From positions 14,322,001 through 14,386,000 of the forward strand of contig CATOUR010000078.1 in assembly GCA_951848785.1 (NCBI GenBank): a stretch of 64,000 bases of DNA, in the 5' to 3' direction. Positions within the stretch are counted from its first letter, which is position 1, and the number at the start of each line of letters is the position of its first letter. Made by a program: the position numbers and the translations under genes. The notes beneath the pieces were generated by a model that made no database searches, had not been told where the DNA came from, and worked only from the letters and a program-made list of their open reading frames with translations. Positions 1-11,433 of this stretch are shown in pieces. This stretch comes from Callosobruchus maculatus (Eukaryota > Arthropoda > Insecta > Coleoptera > Chrysomelidae).

Positions 1-1150
1 AGGTATATGACTTTAACATTAAATTATCCTTTACATATGTGCACACACGTCCTTTAATACGGGTATTCCGCGTATATGCAGGATACTTGAAATTTTGAAG
101 TACTTCCCAGGATTTTCAATAGTACCGACTCGGCAACACTGCTTAGAATGTACCTGACCGCTTCCAAGTTAAAATAGGGAATTTAGTTGAAGAGCTGTAC
201 CGCCGGTCACCACAACTGAACCCCAACTCTCTGACTGTACCGAACACGTGGGGGATACATTGCAGTAGTACCATTTGTAGTACCCTTAACGCGAGTGTAG
301 TGCCTTATTGTGTGTGCTCAGTGAATACTGTCCACCGTCTTGGATTTCTTGTTATGGCAGCAACGGTCATCTACGGATTTCTCGTTCTTTGATCGGATCT
401 ATGGTAGGTCATTTAAACTGTAGTTCAGTCTGTGACTTTTTGTGATACGTCGTAGACCTGCTTCTGTCGCGATTATTTTCGGTACCACCTGCAAGAGAAA
501 GTGGAATTTTTCTTCCATAATGTGCGATGTCGGTGTATCTTCGTTGTGACACCTGAAGGCACAAGACGTGAGTTAAGCACTAATGGAGTAAACCAATCAT
601 CTTATAGTGTGACTGCTCCTCACAATCTCACATACTTCTTGAGTACGACCTAGTTTCGAATTGTGGCGCGCAAGTTAGCAATAGAAGCCGTACGATGTCA
701 AACATGTAGTGAACGATAGGCTGGTATCCTAAAGCACTGTTTTAATCTACGCATTGCTAGACCTTCCAATTACAGTACCACAGTACATTATCTTTGAATA
801 ATTCACTAAATATACCTTTTAAAAAGACATGAAGAGACTCAAAGATTAAACATAGTTGTACCAATTGTTAATTGAGATCCTTTACCAACATTCATGTATC
901 CAAGTGTTACAGTTGAGGTTGAAAGTCAACTGAAGTAATACATACATCATATATTATATTCCACACCACTTTTAAGCGTCCAATCTGCGTATTTTCGTGT
1001 TATTGAGCTGACCACCTGTTGATGCGGAGATTTTTATCCTATAAAACGTGGGTTATAGATTTTGCATCTGACATTTGAAGTTGAGGTAAGTTAACTTAAG
1101 CCTACGAGACTTAGGCTACATCTCATCTGACTTAGAGTACGTCTTACTTC
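1..1150. other. Non-coding stretch, no gene seen
   Basis: No open frame, RNA gene or clear transposon end could be supported. The only structure seen is at 481-580, which resembles 4043-4182. Confidence 0.4.
481..580 (+). repeat. Dispersed repeat, partner of 4043-4182
   Basis: The block contains GGTAC, then AAGAGAAAGTGGAAT, a TTC-rich stretch, TAATGT and a GATGT box, in the same order and similar spacing as 4043-4182. The 4-kb copy is longer through small insertions. No terminal repeats or coding capacity were seen, so the class is unknown. Confidence 0.4.
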
Positions 1151-2660
1151 ATCACCTAACCAATAACAAATTGATATCTAAATAAATTTATTGGCCCTCA
1201 AATAATGTCATATATTTGGCGCCCAAAAGCTCATATAGTTGATATTGCTGCTTATTTGAACATATTATTAGTGCAGTTAGAGAAAAGCTCAAGCAAAATC
1301 AGTCACGTTTGGTGCCTAAGTTGGACCTGCAATATACTGTTCCAAATAAATCAGTTAAGCATATCCTATGTCACTGCTTACCTAATACCCAGTGGATAAC
1401 AAAAAAGTTCCACCATAGTTATTCACCCATAAAGGGTACGACCAGGGTACGTCACACATCTGGCGTCCAAGATTTTGACCTGAAATATATGACCAGCAGT
1501 AATTAATTTCGAAAGACAGCTATAGCCATAGCCCTTTTTAACACCGATATTTTAATGAACAGTTGAGGACAAGAAGAATATAGAACCAAAATTATTCACC
1601 TACGGGTCATTTGACGCCCAACAATTGTTGGTTGCTATGTTTTAACAATCCTCAGTTCATTTGATCAACATAATCTGCGTAAGCGTCTAACCAATAACCT
1701 AATGAGGAATCAACCGAATTTGTCTTAACACAAACAGTTAGCCTCAAATTTGGCATCTAAGGCTTGGGCCCGAAATGCACCGATTTCACCCTGGATTTCA
1801 CTAAATTACTCGCAGTATACTCAACAACTATACCATGTATGAATGCTTACTCGAATGCCTAATGGATAACAAGACAAAAGTATTGAACTATAGTTTTTCA
1901 CATATAAAAAGGCTAAATCGCTCCTCCGGTGCTCAATCCAATGAGCTGGAGTATACCGCATGTGGTAAATTAATTACTAAAAATAGTCAAGGCACAAATG
2001 CTTTTTGCTAACTTGAATACCATTTGAGCAACGAAATGAAGGTTAAACCAAAATTATTCACCCAAAAGAGTATGTCACACGTTTGGCGCCCAACGTTGTT
2101 CCATGTAATGCACAGAATCTAGTCTACGAAAAACTAAAGCATACTAACAGCATTGTCGTAAAATTGCATATTTGGGCCACATACTAAGAGGTGAAAAATA
2201 TCATTTGTTACAACTAATATTGAAAGACAAAATCGACGGTCGAAGGGGACCTGGGAGACGACAACAATCTTGGCTCCGTAATATAAGACAGTGGACGAAA
2301 ATACGCAGTGCAGATGAAAGAAGAAGATACTGACAGCTAAACCGATAATCTAATAAATAAAAAACATATACCTCATAAAGAATTTATTATTCACTCACTA
2401 CTGATGGGATGAGAATTCTGCTTACTTGAAGACCTAAATAATACAAAAATGTGAACTAAACCTATTTCTTGTGGCATCGGGAAAACAGATACGAGACAAA
2501 TTGGTAGCACTGCTCTTGAACATTGTCCATCCAATAACAAAATGAAGAAAATTATTCACTGTGAAGGATTTATCGTATAATTGGCATAACAACACATTGA
2601 CTTGCAACCTGAATGTAGCACAGTACAACAAATTAAGCATGCACTGAAACATTTTTCCTT
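1150..2660. repeat. Degenerate interspersed repeats with AATTATTCAC and GGCGCCCAA boxes
   Basis: Short boxes recur irregularly. AATTATTCAC or close variants occur near 1420, 1590, 2050, 2387 and 2549. Variants of TTTGGCGCCCAA occur near 1215, 1462 and 2090. Phrases such as CCTAATGGATAACAA occur near 1380 and 1855. Spacing is irregular, so this is an old decayed array or several related insertions. The RTE-like LINE tail at 2157-2333 lies inside it. No function is inferred. Confidence 0.4.
2157..2333 (+). pseudogene. RTE-like LINE polyprotein, C-terminal tail fragment
   Basis: A 58-codon open frame ends at TGA 2331-2333. It reads through the phrase YLGHILRGEKYHLLQLI and then a basic GRRGPGRRQQSWL segment and RQW. 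This is the conserved tail downstream of the reverse transcriptase domain in RTE-like insect LINEs, often auto-annotated as craniofacial development protein 2-like. An in-frame stop at 2145-2147 lies just upstream and no catalytic RT motif is present, so this is a 5'-truncated dead copy. It sits within the 1.15-2.66 kb repeat zone. The family call rests on recognising the tail motif; the clade is inferred. Confidence 0.7.
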
Positions 2661-2886
2661 TCGTCTGAGCGGTATTTCAGATTTTTGAGAAAATTAGATA
2701 TCTGGAAATTGATATTCGATTGAAGGACACAAAATTTGTAATTCATACAGGATGAGCCTTTGGAGTAACGTTATAGGCAGATACAGAAGAGACAAAAGAA
2801 GCTTGTTGAATTTGTCTAGCCCCCTTGATACGTCATCATCATAGTCACAATGTCTTAACAGACATGTTGTGAACTCGTAAAATGCA

Positions 2887-3961
2887 TTAAGTCGGAGCTA
2901 GAGTATTGCCGACACGAATATTATCAATAGTTTTGAGAACTGTAGCTCGCCATCGTTCGCGATTTACTGTCAGTTCAGTGGCGCTCTTGATACTCATATC
3001 TAGCAACTGTTTCGTCGTATCCACCCAGCGTGTAGGGGAAGGGCCACGGCGCCGCCCACTCGGGCGTGACCCTGAACCACAAGTTTCTCCATATTATCGC
3101 GGCTGTGAATATGTCCGGAGAATGTAAGCATTCTCATCGATACGATGAAGGAAAGTCTTTTTGGATTGCCGAGTTCATCCAGTATGGAAACATTAGTTCG
3201 ATAGGCGGTATAAGGAATTCTCAGCATTCTTCTCCACGTCCACATTTCAAAAGCATCTATGCGATCTGCCTTTTTAACAGTCCAAGTTTCCGAGGCATAC
3301 AAAAATATGGAGAACACAAGAGACTGAACCAGTGACATTTTGGTAGCTTGATGTTATGGTCACGCTATATTTTAGTAAGCTTTGTCACGGCCACCCGTGC
3401 CTGTTGAATGCGCCGTCGAATCTCATTATCACAGCTTCCTGAATTGTCGGTCAAAGAACCGAGGTACACAAAACTTTGAGCTACCTCACAACGGCCTTTT
3501 GACTTTATTTCTCGATGATTGTCATGCTCTCTATCTACGATAATAACCTTTGTCTTGTTGTAGTTAATACCAAGACCATATGCTGCACTGTGTTGTTCTA
3601 AAACGTTCAATAGAGCTACTAGTTCTTCCTGAGAAGCAGCAATAAGTGTTGTATCGTCAGCAAATCTTAAGTTAGATATTTTGCTTCCGCCAATAGTTAT
3701 ACCGCCATTCCAGTTGTCCAATACTAGTCTCATCACAAATTCAGAGTACCTAGATGTTAAATAAAATCGGAGATAATACGCATCCCTGACGAACTCCTTT
3801 TCTGGTTGCTGTTTGACCAGACAGATACGTACGCTCCTGGATAACGCCTGGCTGTACTGGAAGTACCTACTTATACCATTTAAATGATTTACTTTAAGAG
3901 AACCGACTAATTTCTGATATCTGAGATGCGGCTTTAGATTCATATTTAGAAGAATTGCCAT
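2887..3961 (-). pseudogene. RTE-like LINE reverse transcriptase pseudogene, copy 1
   Basis: The product would copy element RNA into DNA at a nicked target. On the reverse strand the frame holds the RT active-site phrase RFADDTTL (DNA near 3646-3669), then LGINYNKTKV, VYLGSLTDNSG and a tail containing YASETWTVKK and MLTFSGHIHSRDNMEKL. A second frame carries the end, GRRRGPSPTRWVD through an NRERWRA box to a stop at 2887-2889. Frameshifts lie near 3055 and 3740-3790, where the QGCVLSP motif is in another frame. Copies at 59017-60000 and 50757-51033 are on the same strand. The apparent N-terminal 50 residues are out of frame with the family. It is dead by frameshift. Confidence 0.85.
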
Positions 3962-4042
3962 TCTTTTAGCCGCTGAAAATTGCTACGTTCTTCACATTGG
4001 TTGATCAGTCGCTAACCGGCTTGTCTCGTTAGCACTCCTTTT

Positions 4043-4182
4043 TGGTACGAATTGTAAGAGAAAGTGGAATATTGTCTTCAGTAATGTATATTTTCTCAGC
4101 GATGTGTTTATATTTTTGTTTTCGTAGTGTCGCCTGCAGGTATATAGGCGTCGTGACCTTAAAAGCGACACAAAATTAAGCA
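4043..4182 (+). repeat. Dispersed repeat, partner of 481-580
   Basis: Shares AAGAGAAAGTGGAAT and the following boxes with 481-580, with insertions. It lies just upstream (in element sense) of the RTE-like pseudogene at 2887-3961, so it could be a 5' part of that element. This is not established. Confidence 0.35.
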
Positions 4183-4299
4183 AAACTCCTACAACAGGTT
4201 TGGAAGGAAAATACCGTGGATATAGAGGAATAAAAAAATTACGGAACTTTCCTTTATTTAATAGCGACACAAATAAGAGTATCAGTATGTAAAACTGTG

Positions 4300-5515
4300 T
4301 CTATTGCTTGAAAATTGGTTTCTATGATTGTATGGAAAGCTCTAGGTCAATCTAGCCAGCTCTATTATTTTGTTTAATGATGTACGCAGTTGTTTTTCAC
4401 TCTATAGGTATAGTCAGAAGTAGCTAGAGACAAACAGTTGACGTTCTTACCATAACTACTTCACATACGCCTAGTATGCTCTATATAGAAACATATAATT
4501 AAAAATCTGAAAAACCGACTCACTATTTTCCCTTCCATCGTTTCGGTTCAATTATTGGTTGACATGCACTCTCTAATTTGGGTACAATATATTTTAAGTT
4601 ACAACTCTCAGAATGAAAAGTTAGTCTCTCAAAGGGAAGCTATGGATTAAGAATGGCGAAAAATTTAGTGGTGAGATCTTTTTTGGCGATTCACACAATA
4701 GTGCGATTCTTGACTATTTTATAGTTCTGTGGGTTGGACATTTCGTCTGTAAATTTCATGTGTTGTTCTATATGTTCTTACTGAGTAAACACCTCATAAA
4801 ATCGAATGTTTTTTACGTATTACTGAAAACATATAGCATTCGTGAAAAGAACTAAAGTTCCTTCACTCAAGCTATTATTATATCAAAGCAACTGTTGGTA
4901 AGGAATGTGACTACTTTTCTTTTAGGAACGTTTCCATTTTCTTCTCCATCATACAGTTAATAGAGACTAAATTGGTTTGAAGAAGACCAAAGGAATAAGA
5001 ACCAAGAACAAGTATGGTGGTTAGAGTCTCAGATATTTAAGCTGAAAAATAGGCGTAGCTATTCTCATACTAAACTGGATGGGTGTATACATATAATACT
5101 CTTAGGATAAAAAAAATCGCATTTCTTCGTGAAAATCTTTCTATATAATTATGCATTATATTCAATAAAGATAACTGTGCCATGATAGCTTATGCGCAGG
5201 TTCCACTGAGGCTTTTTGAAGCATAGTGCTTCGGTCTAGAGAAGTACAATGTAGCAGCTGCTCAGATAGATATTGCTTTAGAAACATGAGTTTAAGTTTT
5301 AAGGTTAAATACACTAGGCAACTAGCATAGATTTCAAACTTGTGAAGAAGCTTCAAATTGATGAAACTAATGAAGTAATAAATGTTATTGGTAAAGTATT
5401 AGGACCTCGGTATCACTTGTTTAGAATCGCAGAGCAACCGTTTGTTGCATAAATCAGAGGGTTACAAGTATAGATGAAATAACACCACTTCACAAAAGCC
5501 AAATAAAAAGTCAAT
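4300..5515. other. Non-coding stretch, nothing recognised
   Basis: AT-rich DNA with only short open frames in all phases. No repeats, tRNA-like boxes or transposon ends were recognised. Confidence 0.35.
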
Positions 5516-5518
5516 CCT

Positions 5519-5651
5519 TAAGGTAGTTGAGACATTTGAAAAATGCCTCTCTCTTGTTCTAAAAAATGCTCTTCCCCAAACTTGCCTTCTATCTTCTTCC
5601 TAGCTTCCCTCTTCTTTTCTTTCTTTGACGCTATCTGTTTATGAGTTCCGA
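5519..5651 (-). other. Short charged open frame of unknown origin
   Basis: On the reverse strand about 44 codons stay open to a TAA near 5519. They are rich in Lys, Arg and Glu and include KKEKKREARKKIEGKFGEE. The frame runs up to the edge of the Harbinger-like element at 5652. It could be a small exon of a coiled-coil or basic protein, or chance in a purine-rich strand. No domain is recognised and no splice signal was tested. Confidence 0.2.
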
Positions 5652-6490
5652 AGGCCCGTTTGCACCGGTTACACTTAGGTGAACCTTAACTTTAAGTAGC
5701 GCTTAAAATGTCAAATTCGTTTGCACGGTCCACAAAATCTGTGTTAAGCCTTACTTAGAGTGACATCAAACTAAGCCGAAGATTTCTTTGGCTTAAGGTG
5801 ATACTTAGTAATATAACCTGAAAAACTTTCAGCTTCTTTTCGATATTCGCAAGGCAAAGTTCAGAGATAGATTTATTCAGAAATAATTTATTAATACACG
5901 ATGATGACGAGTGGGTGGAAGTGAATTTAATTATTTCAGGGATACCTAGGCAAATTAAAGACCGACTGAACAATTTTAATATGCTCGATGAATTAACTTT
6001 TTTTCAAAGATTCAGAGTGACGAAGCTCACTGGCCATGCATATTTTGGAGTTTATTTCTCTTTTTTTGTGTGTAATTTGGCCCCCTTTTCGTATCTTTGT
6101 CCTCCATCGTTTTGTTCAAATAATGAAATAATTTTTGAGAAAGCAGTTAATACAGTTATTCAGCGGAGTCCTGCGATCAACGACTTTGCGTCTTGCGATT
6201 GCGAATTGTGAAAATGCGAACACAAAACATATATGTATATTGAGGCTGCAGAGTAGACGGGATCACAAAACATAGCTGGACCTGCAACATACGTCAAATC
6301 ATAAAAGTGAAATTTCAGAAGTCCAAATTAAAATTCCCTAGAATTCCGGCGATGCCAAATTGTAAGCTCGCTCAGCTAAGATTACGTTAAAAGGAACCCC
6401 AGCAAACCGCTTTAATCTAAGGTTCAGATTAACTCTAAGGTACACCCTAGCTAAACTGCAGATTTAAGAGTGAGCGGTGCAAACGGCCCT
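5652..6490 (+). mobile_element. PIF/Harbinger-like DNA transposon remnant
   Basis: The ends are inverted: 5652 begins AGGCCCGTTTGCACCGG and 6490 ends with the complement of AGGGCCGTTTGCACCGC. The three bases next to them are GAA on the left (5650-5652, overlapping the end) and TAA on the right (6490-6492), consistent with a decayed TAA duplication. PIF/Harbinger elements duplicate TWA or TTA and often begin GGNCCNTTTG. The interior encodes a fragment resembling the N-terminal part of a Harbinger transposase. At 839 bp it is far shorter than an autonomous element of about 3 kb and lacks the DDE domain. Confidence 0.65.
5860..6211 (+). pseudogene. Harbinger-type transposase, N-terminal fragment
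   Basis: The frame runs through HDDDEWVEVNLIISG, then IPRQIKDRLNNF, then MLDELTFFQRFRVTK. Harbinger (HARBI1-like) transposases carry a similar N-terminal pattern in which an acidic loop is followed by a D/E-E-F-x-x-R-F-R-[ML]-[ST]-K box just before the helix-turn-helix-like region. Here the FQRFRVTK box is clear, but the downstream sequence no longer matches and stops at 6211. The catalytic DDE residues are absent. It lies between the inverted ends of the 5652-6490 element, which supports the assignment. Residue-level homology was judged by eye only. Confidence 0.5.
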
Positions 6491-6499
6491 AAACCTGAT

Positions 6500-8295
6500 A
6501 AACTTACGAACTGGCACTGTCACACCAGAGCTAAGGTCCCACACCACATTAACAATCAGCAATAACCTGACAATCTTGGTTTTGTGCATTAACAGTAATT
6601 GTTACGCTTATTTTTGATGTCAAAATGCAGTGTATGGAGTTACCCATTATTGCATAACTTCAAGGTTAAGGTTTCTATGCACAATCATCCACAAAATGTA
6701 TTAAATAGAATTTTTGCAACAGATTCCTGTGTTTCTACTGATGAAATCGATGAAGTCATGCATTAATTTTAAGCTTGTTTTATTTGGCTACCAGGCCACA
6801 GGTACATACATTCACAATTATATTGATTTAATGAGGAATTGTATGCATATGGATTGGCAGACATCTGATGTGAGTTACGACATCTGAATTGTTAATAGTT
6901 ATTTGGTAAATAAATTATTTGTTGTATTTTTAGATCACAGTTTGTGGTTTCAGGTTTTGTAATTTTATTCACATGTAGCTATTTCTGGAAATAGTCCTGC
7001 TTTCTTTTGTAATTTTCAATTCCTGAGAGCCTATGATGGTAAAGTCAAAAGGTTCTTATATCGCAACTGATATGATGAGGTTAGGTTACAGACAGTTTTA
7101 TGATGATGATATGAGGTTTGAATAAATTGATGTCCACAGAACAAATTTTTTAATACAGCGTTCTAAGCTTTGGGTATATGAGGATAAAAACTGTACATTT
7201 ACAGTTTCCAATTGAACTGTATCAAAACTATACTGCCTTCCAAAGATTTGTAAACTAGGCAAGGCTATATGACCAATATTATTGGGTCTGCGGCATATAA
7301 TATTTGCAAGTTTTTGGATAAAGAGTTCATGCAACTAAGGTTTGCTTTGGAAGTTGGCCAGTTGTCAACTTCAATGAATTTATGGACACAATTATTTCTG
7401 ACGAGTTCAATAAAAATGATATAATGGTCCCCTTCAATGCATCTTGTGTTAAAATGTGAGTCTAAGTTTGAGATGAATATATTAGATGCAGATATTGTGT
7501 TAAATGTTATATAGGGCCAATTAGGAGATGTATTAGTACTGAAGTAATTTAAGATTAGTTCTAATTAGCCCTAATGAACAGGGATAAAGGCCTTATTGCA
7601 AATAGCTTGCTATGGAGTTACATTTACGCATTGGGTAAATAACACAATCATTAGAGGTGATAATTTGGTCCTATTCTTTCCCTGTAGGTGGTAACATAGC
7701 GAAACACGAGTCAAGTTTGGTTTTTTGTTTGTACCGTTTGGCTTGTATGTGTTAGAAACGACATTATATTGAACAGAAAGCATACACACCCTTGCGCAGG
7801 GGATGTGGAAAGGAAGACGGGACTGTTTAGAACTTGCTGTGCGATGGGCCAGTAGTTTTATCAGTACGAGAATCCGTTTTGGGAGAACGCTAGCCTCCCA
7901 TGCGATACAGCACCATCTTTCTTAGAACATGGGTATGGCTAAATATACAGTCTTGAGGGCTCGTTAGGAGGATATACAAGGGACACAGTGGGGCCTAAGT
8001 GCTGTGACCTTGGAAGGTCATCCTACTACTTGCCAATATAGAAGTCAGGACTGTTTTTGTAATATGTTTACTGAATATCTCATTATAGAAAAGCAATGAC
8101 CACTTTTGTGCACAAAAATTGCTTCAATATCTAGAAACAGCAAAAACGTTAGGCCGGAACAAATACGACTTTTGGTTTATATATTGTTAGAAACCATCAC
8201 CAAGCGACGATATATACTCGTCTAGCCTAACGTACAGTCCTGCGTTCTGTCAAAGCATGTGTCCAGAGTCAAGCTGGCGGCTCCTACGGAGAGCA
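6500..8295. other. Non-coding stretch, nothing recognised
   Basis: AT-rich DNA without open frames above about 80 codons and without recognised repeats or RNA genes. Confidence 0.35.
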
Positions 8296-8299
8296 TAAA

Positions 8300-8635
8300 C
8301 GGTCATTTACAAGTGATTTAATCCCAATTCCTGACGCTCCAGTTTTCAATATTTTTGCATGAAATTTTTACATGAAGTTTAAAAGGAAATTAAACAGGGG
8401 GCTGTCGAAGCATTTTTTGAAAAAAATTGATTAAGTATGAACTATGATCGCTTGAAGTTGCCTATTTTCTTCGTCAACTTTGTAATTTTTTTGAGAAAAG
8501 CCCAGAAGCAAAAATGAAAAAGTGCTTCGATATCACTCTGGGCAATTTCCTTCTAAACATTATGTGAAAATTTCATGTAAAAATATTGGAAAATGAAGCG
8601 TCAGGAATTGGGATAAAAAAACATCTGCAAATCGC
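8300..8635. mobile_element. Hairpin MITE-like inverted repeat
   Basis: Two arms of roughly 95 bp face each other, 8300-8393 and 8544-8635. The shared core reads ATCCCAATTCCTGACGCT, then CAATATTTTT, then ACATGAA and AAGGAAATT. The spacer also has partial inverted symmetry around CTTCGA and TCGAAG. Such structures are typical of miniature inverted-repeat transposable elements. No flanking target duplication was resolved. Confidence 0.55.
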
Positions 8636-8793
8636 CTTCCTCTTCAATTTTACAAATTTCGGGCGACGCGCTAACGTGACTGTTTCCATTTTTTTCTAAT
8701 GTAGCGCGCACCTGTTTATTTATCACGCCCATCGTCGGTTCCTTTTCAGCTCCCCGCATCTTCCGGAGAAACTATTCCGGATTGTAGGAGCAG

Positions 8794-8953
8794 CGCTAAT
8801 TCAGATGCATATGACATCCGACGATACGACGGTACGAAACTGTTTCTATTGGTTGAAATATTTTTATTTGACATCATTTTGAATATTTCAACCATTAGGA
8901 ATAGTTTCAAGCCGTCGTATCGTCGGATGACGTGTGCATGTGAATTAAGCTTC
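8794..8953. mobile_element. Short hairpin MITE
   Basis: Arms 8799-8872 and 8885-8946 are inverted copies sharing CATCCGACGATACGACGG and GGTTGAAATATT, with a few mismatches and a loop of about 12 bases. Target duplication not resolved. Confidence 0.6.
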
Positions 8954-8959
8954 ATTCTG

Positions 8960-9590
8960 GGGTATTTCAAATTATCACTAGCTTATCAGCTATTGACATG
9001 CCTGACAGTTCAAAGGATCCGGAAAATATTATACAAAGCAGAATATTGCTACGGACCTGTACCGTATAATATGACATATTTGGCAACTGGAGCCTCACCG
9101 TGGTTAATTGTGTCACAGAAGGTTGTGCTAAAAAGTCTTACAAAATGTTCTACAAGGTTACAAAACAGTACAGAACGTAAACATTTTCAAGATGCATTTT
9201 TATGAATGAAGCCGCTGATAGTTATGTAATTTACTACGTGCTTAACTTCAAAATACGTTATGGTTTCCTTTCCGAGTAACATGATACCCGATCAGTACCT
9301 TCGGCTTCTACCTGAAGTCAGGTGTGTTTTCGAAAAATCTCTAAACAAACATGATAACATGTATATAAACCATGCTGAAACGACGAGTTTGAGGGGAAGA
9401 CCACTAAGCACATATTTGGTAACAGAAAACATTATTCCAAGTATTTAGTCAGTAGCACAGTTTACCCCGATTGCGTAAAATACCTAATAAAAATCATTGT
9501 TGTTAGTAATATAACTCTAATTAAGAGTAACAAGGCCAAAGCTTAAACAATTTTATAAACCCTTGCTATATAACTGACACGGTATATTCG
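8960..9590. other. Non-coding stretch, nothing recognised
   Basis: Two short open frames (8849-9205 and 9260-9448) show no recognisable domain and are treated as chance. Confidence 0.3.
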
Positions 9591-9627
9591 AAAGGACTAT
9601 GAGTAGAGCCTGTTAAGTATCTTGTGG

Positions 9628-10553
9628 AAATGGAGGGTCATCCAATAGTCGAGTCACCTTCCGACAAGCTTTTGGGGATCAGCATCAACAGTAACATGTC
9701 CTAGCACGACCACGTAGTCAGTATTGCCTGAAGTTTGGGGAAGCTGTATACAGCAGACCAACTACTGCTGCTCTATAAGGCACACATCGTTGGAGTATTA
9801 CTGCTATGTGTGGGGATGCGCTCCGAAGCACTCCCTAAGCTTCTGGACACTATTCAGAAGTAAGCGATTATTAAAGGGGTGATACACGTACGAGCAAGTA
9901 CGCGTACTTATGGCTCGATGACCTTTTTCGCCTGTGTGTGACCGTAACTTTAAAACCGTCGCGCAAACCGCCGGCGATCCAACTGGTTTGAAATCTTGCT
10001 CGTAACTTGTCTCGGCTCGTACTTCGAGCCGCCAGCCACCACTTTGTTTCGGCAGGCCATCGATGCGCAACACTTGTTGTGTTTGGCGTTAGTTAAAAGT
10101 TTTGTTTATTTAGGAAAATTATCAGAATGGGTGATTTCAGTTTCACGTGTCGAACTTAAAAACCGCGTACTTAAAGTTCGTACGTGTATCACCCCTTTTA
10201 GACTGAACGATACGCCTAACCTCACAAAGGACCTCCACAGCCTGGAACATCGAAGAAGGGTGGCTGACCAGATAATAACACCGAAGGCCGTCCGAACGAG
10301 GAACACTAGAGAGGCTCTGCGAGCTCATCCTTACCAGGTTAAGATCCCTACTCCCTGAATCAGTCTCCTCCAGCATCCTTTCTTTTGAGGAACTTCGACG
10401 CTGTGGAGTTGTCGGGGAATTTGTTTCCCGACGCCGACGGCTACAACCTTCCGCGTTTCAAACCTAACATGCTCAGACACTTATCTTTTCGCAGCGCTTC
10501 TATACAGCGCCATAGGCTTTCAGCCTTTGCGGGATGCTGGCCACAAAAAAATT
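9628..10553 (+). pseudogene. Jockey-like LINE RT C-terminal region, split by a MITE
   Basis: Before the MITE the frame reads VEMEGHPIVESPSDKLLGI, then QLLLLYKAHIVGVL and LLDTIQK. After it the frame continues NDTPNLTKDLHSLEHRRRVAD and IITPKAVRTRNTREALRAHP, then a shifted tail. This is the region after the RT fingers and palm in Jockey-like LINEs, where a conserved tract reads Q-x-R-A-x-R-L. Several stops (for example near 9688 and 9861) and a 52-bp deletion relative to the copy at 20401-20905 show it is dead. Removing the MITE and one TTA rejoins the frame. Related 3' ends lie at 19466-19657 and 20401-20905. Confidence 0.8.
9874..10197. mobile_element. 324-bp MITE with TTA target duplication
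   Basis: The perfect 20-bp terminal inverted repeat is AAGGGGTGATACACGTACGA, followed by partly matching subterminal repeats (AAGTACGCG). TTA flanks both sides (9871-9873 and 10198-10200). The element interrupts a Jockey-like LINE frame that is restored when the element and one TTA are removed. A TTA duplication fits the PIF/Harbinger superfamily; no transposase is encoded, so the superfamily is inferred. Confidence 0.85.
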
Positions 10554-10889
10554 ATTTTATAGTAAAACCAAGTTTATACCTCACGACCTGGAGATTTGTA
10601 GGATCTTTTGCCTGACGGTCAATTACTTGACTTGACTTGACTTGCATGAATTATCTGAATACAGACTATTCTGAACCCTTTCAAATATAACATTCACCAA
10701 TTTTGGCTGTACTGTAGATCAGGTGTATTGAAAAAACAGCATTTGCAATTCTGTCCATCTTCTGGATTTTTTTTGTCGTTTATTGACACAAAGGGATATG
10801 TTATTCCTTTTTGCTATAGGGGGCTCGATAAGTAAGGATGTATGCTTTACATTTTAGTATATTTTAACATTTGAATGGAAAATTGTATT

Positions 10890-10974
10890 ATTATTTTTTT
10901 TTATTTATTTATTTGTATTCTTTGTACAAATCCAGCTACCTCGAAGGCTATGCCTTGTATGAGGTCTAAGCAAA
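10890..10974 (-). repeat. LINE 3' tail fragment
   Basis: Read on the reverse strand it passes CTACCTCGAAGGCTATGCC (complement), GTACAAAGAATACAAATAAA and ends in an AATAAA-like A-rich tail. The same tail type ends the LINE 3' regions near 12031-12303, 62180-62215 and 62815-63085. Confidence 0.5.
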
Positions 10975-11392
10975 TGAAAATACATAACACAAAAATTTTG
11001 CTAACCTATGAGCTGCGCGTCGTTGATTCATTGCCGCATTTTTTCGCTTCTCACTGTCTGATTGGTCTGCTCATAGATATTCCCTTGGTCTTCTTGCATT
11101 CGTCTTCATAGACCAATACTAATACTGCTCCTTAGGTATTCATCAAAAAGTGAGAGTAATTCTTAATGCTACAAATTTTGACATTTTTATATTTTTATGC
11201 AATGTATCGACTTTTTATTTTTTATTGTTTTGCCGAGTTACTTTTTTAAAACATGTTAAATCTTTTATATTTTACTTGTACCTTTATGTGTACAAATTTT
11301 TTAAATTTGTTTGTCTGAACTATCAACGCTTATACTCACCGTTTTGGCACTATATTTTTTACTTATATATTTTTCGTCTTCGTATGCACCTT

Positions 11393-11433
11393 AGCCCTGA
11401 AGAAGGCGTAAAATAAATGCCGAAACGTCGGCT
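11393..11433 (+). ncRNA. Hammerhead ribozyme-like motif, PLE type
   Basis: A type I hammerhead order is visible. Stem I is AGCC (11393-11396) with GGCT (11430-11433). The core is CTGAAGA (11397-11403) and the distal core is GAAA. Stem II is GGCG with TGCC, and the short helix III is ACGT. The cleavage triplet GTC places the cut after 11429. One unpaired A separates the core from stem II, so activity is uncertain. Penelope-like elements are known to carry such minimal hammerheads. No endonuclease or RT was seen next to it. Confidence 0.5.

Noticed and set aside
2434..2652. Reverse-strand 72-codon frame
   Set aside because: Lies in degenerate repeat DNA with no motif.
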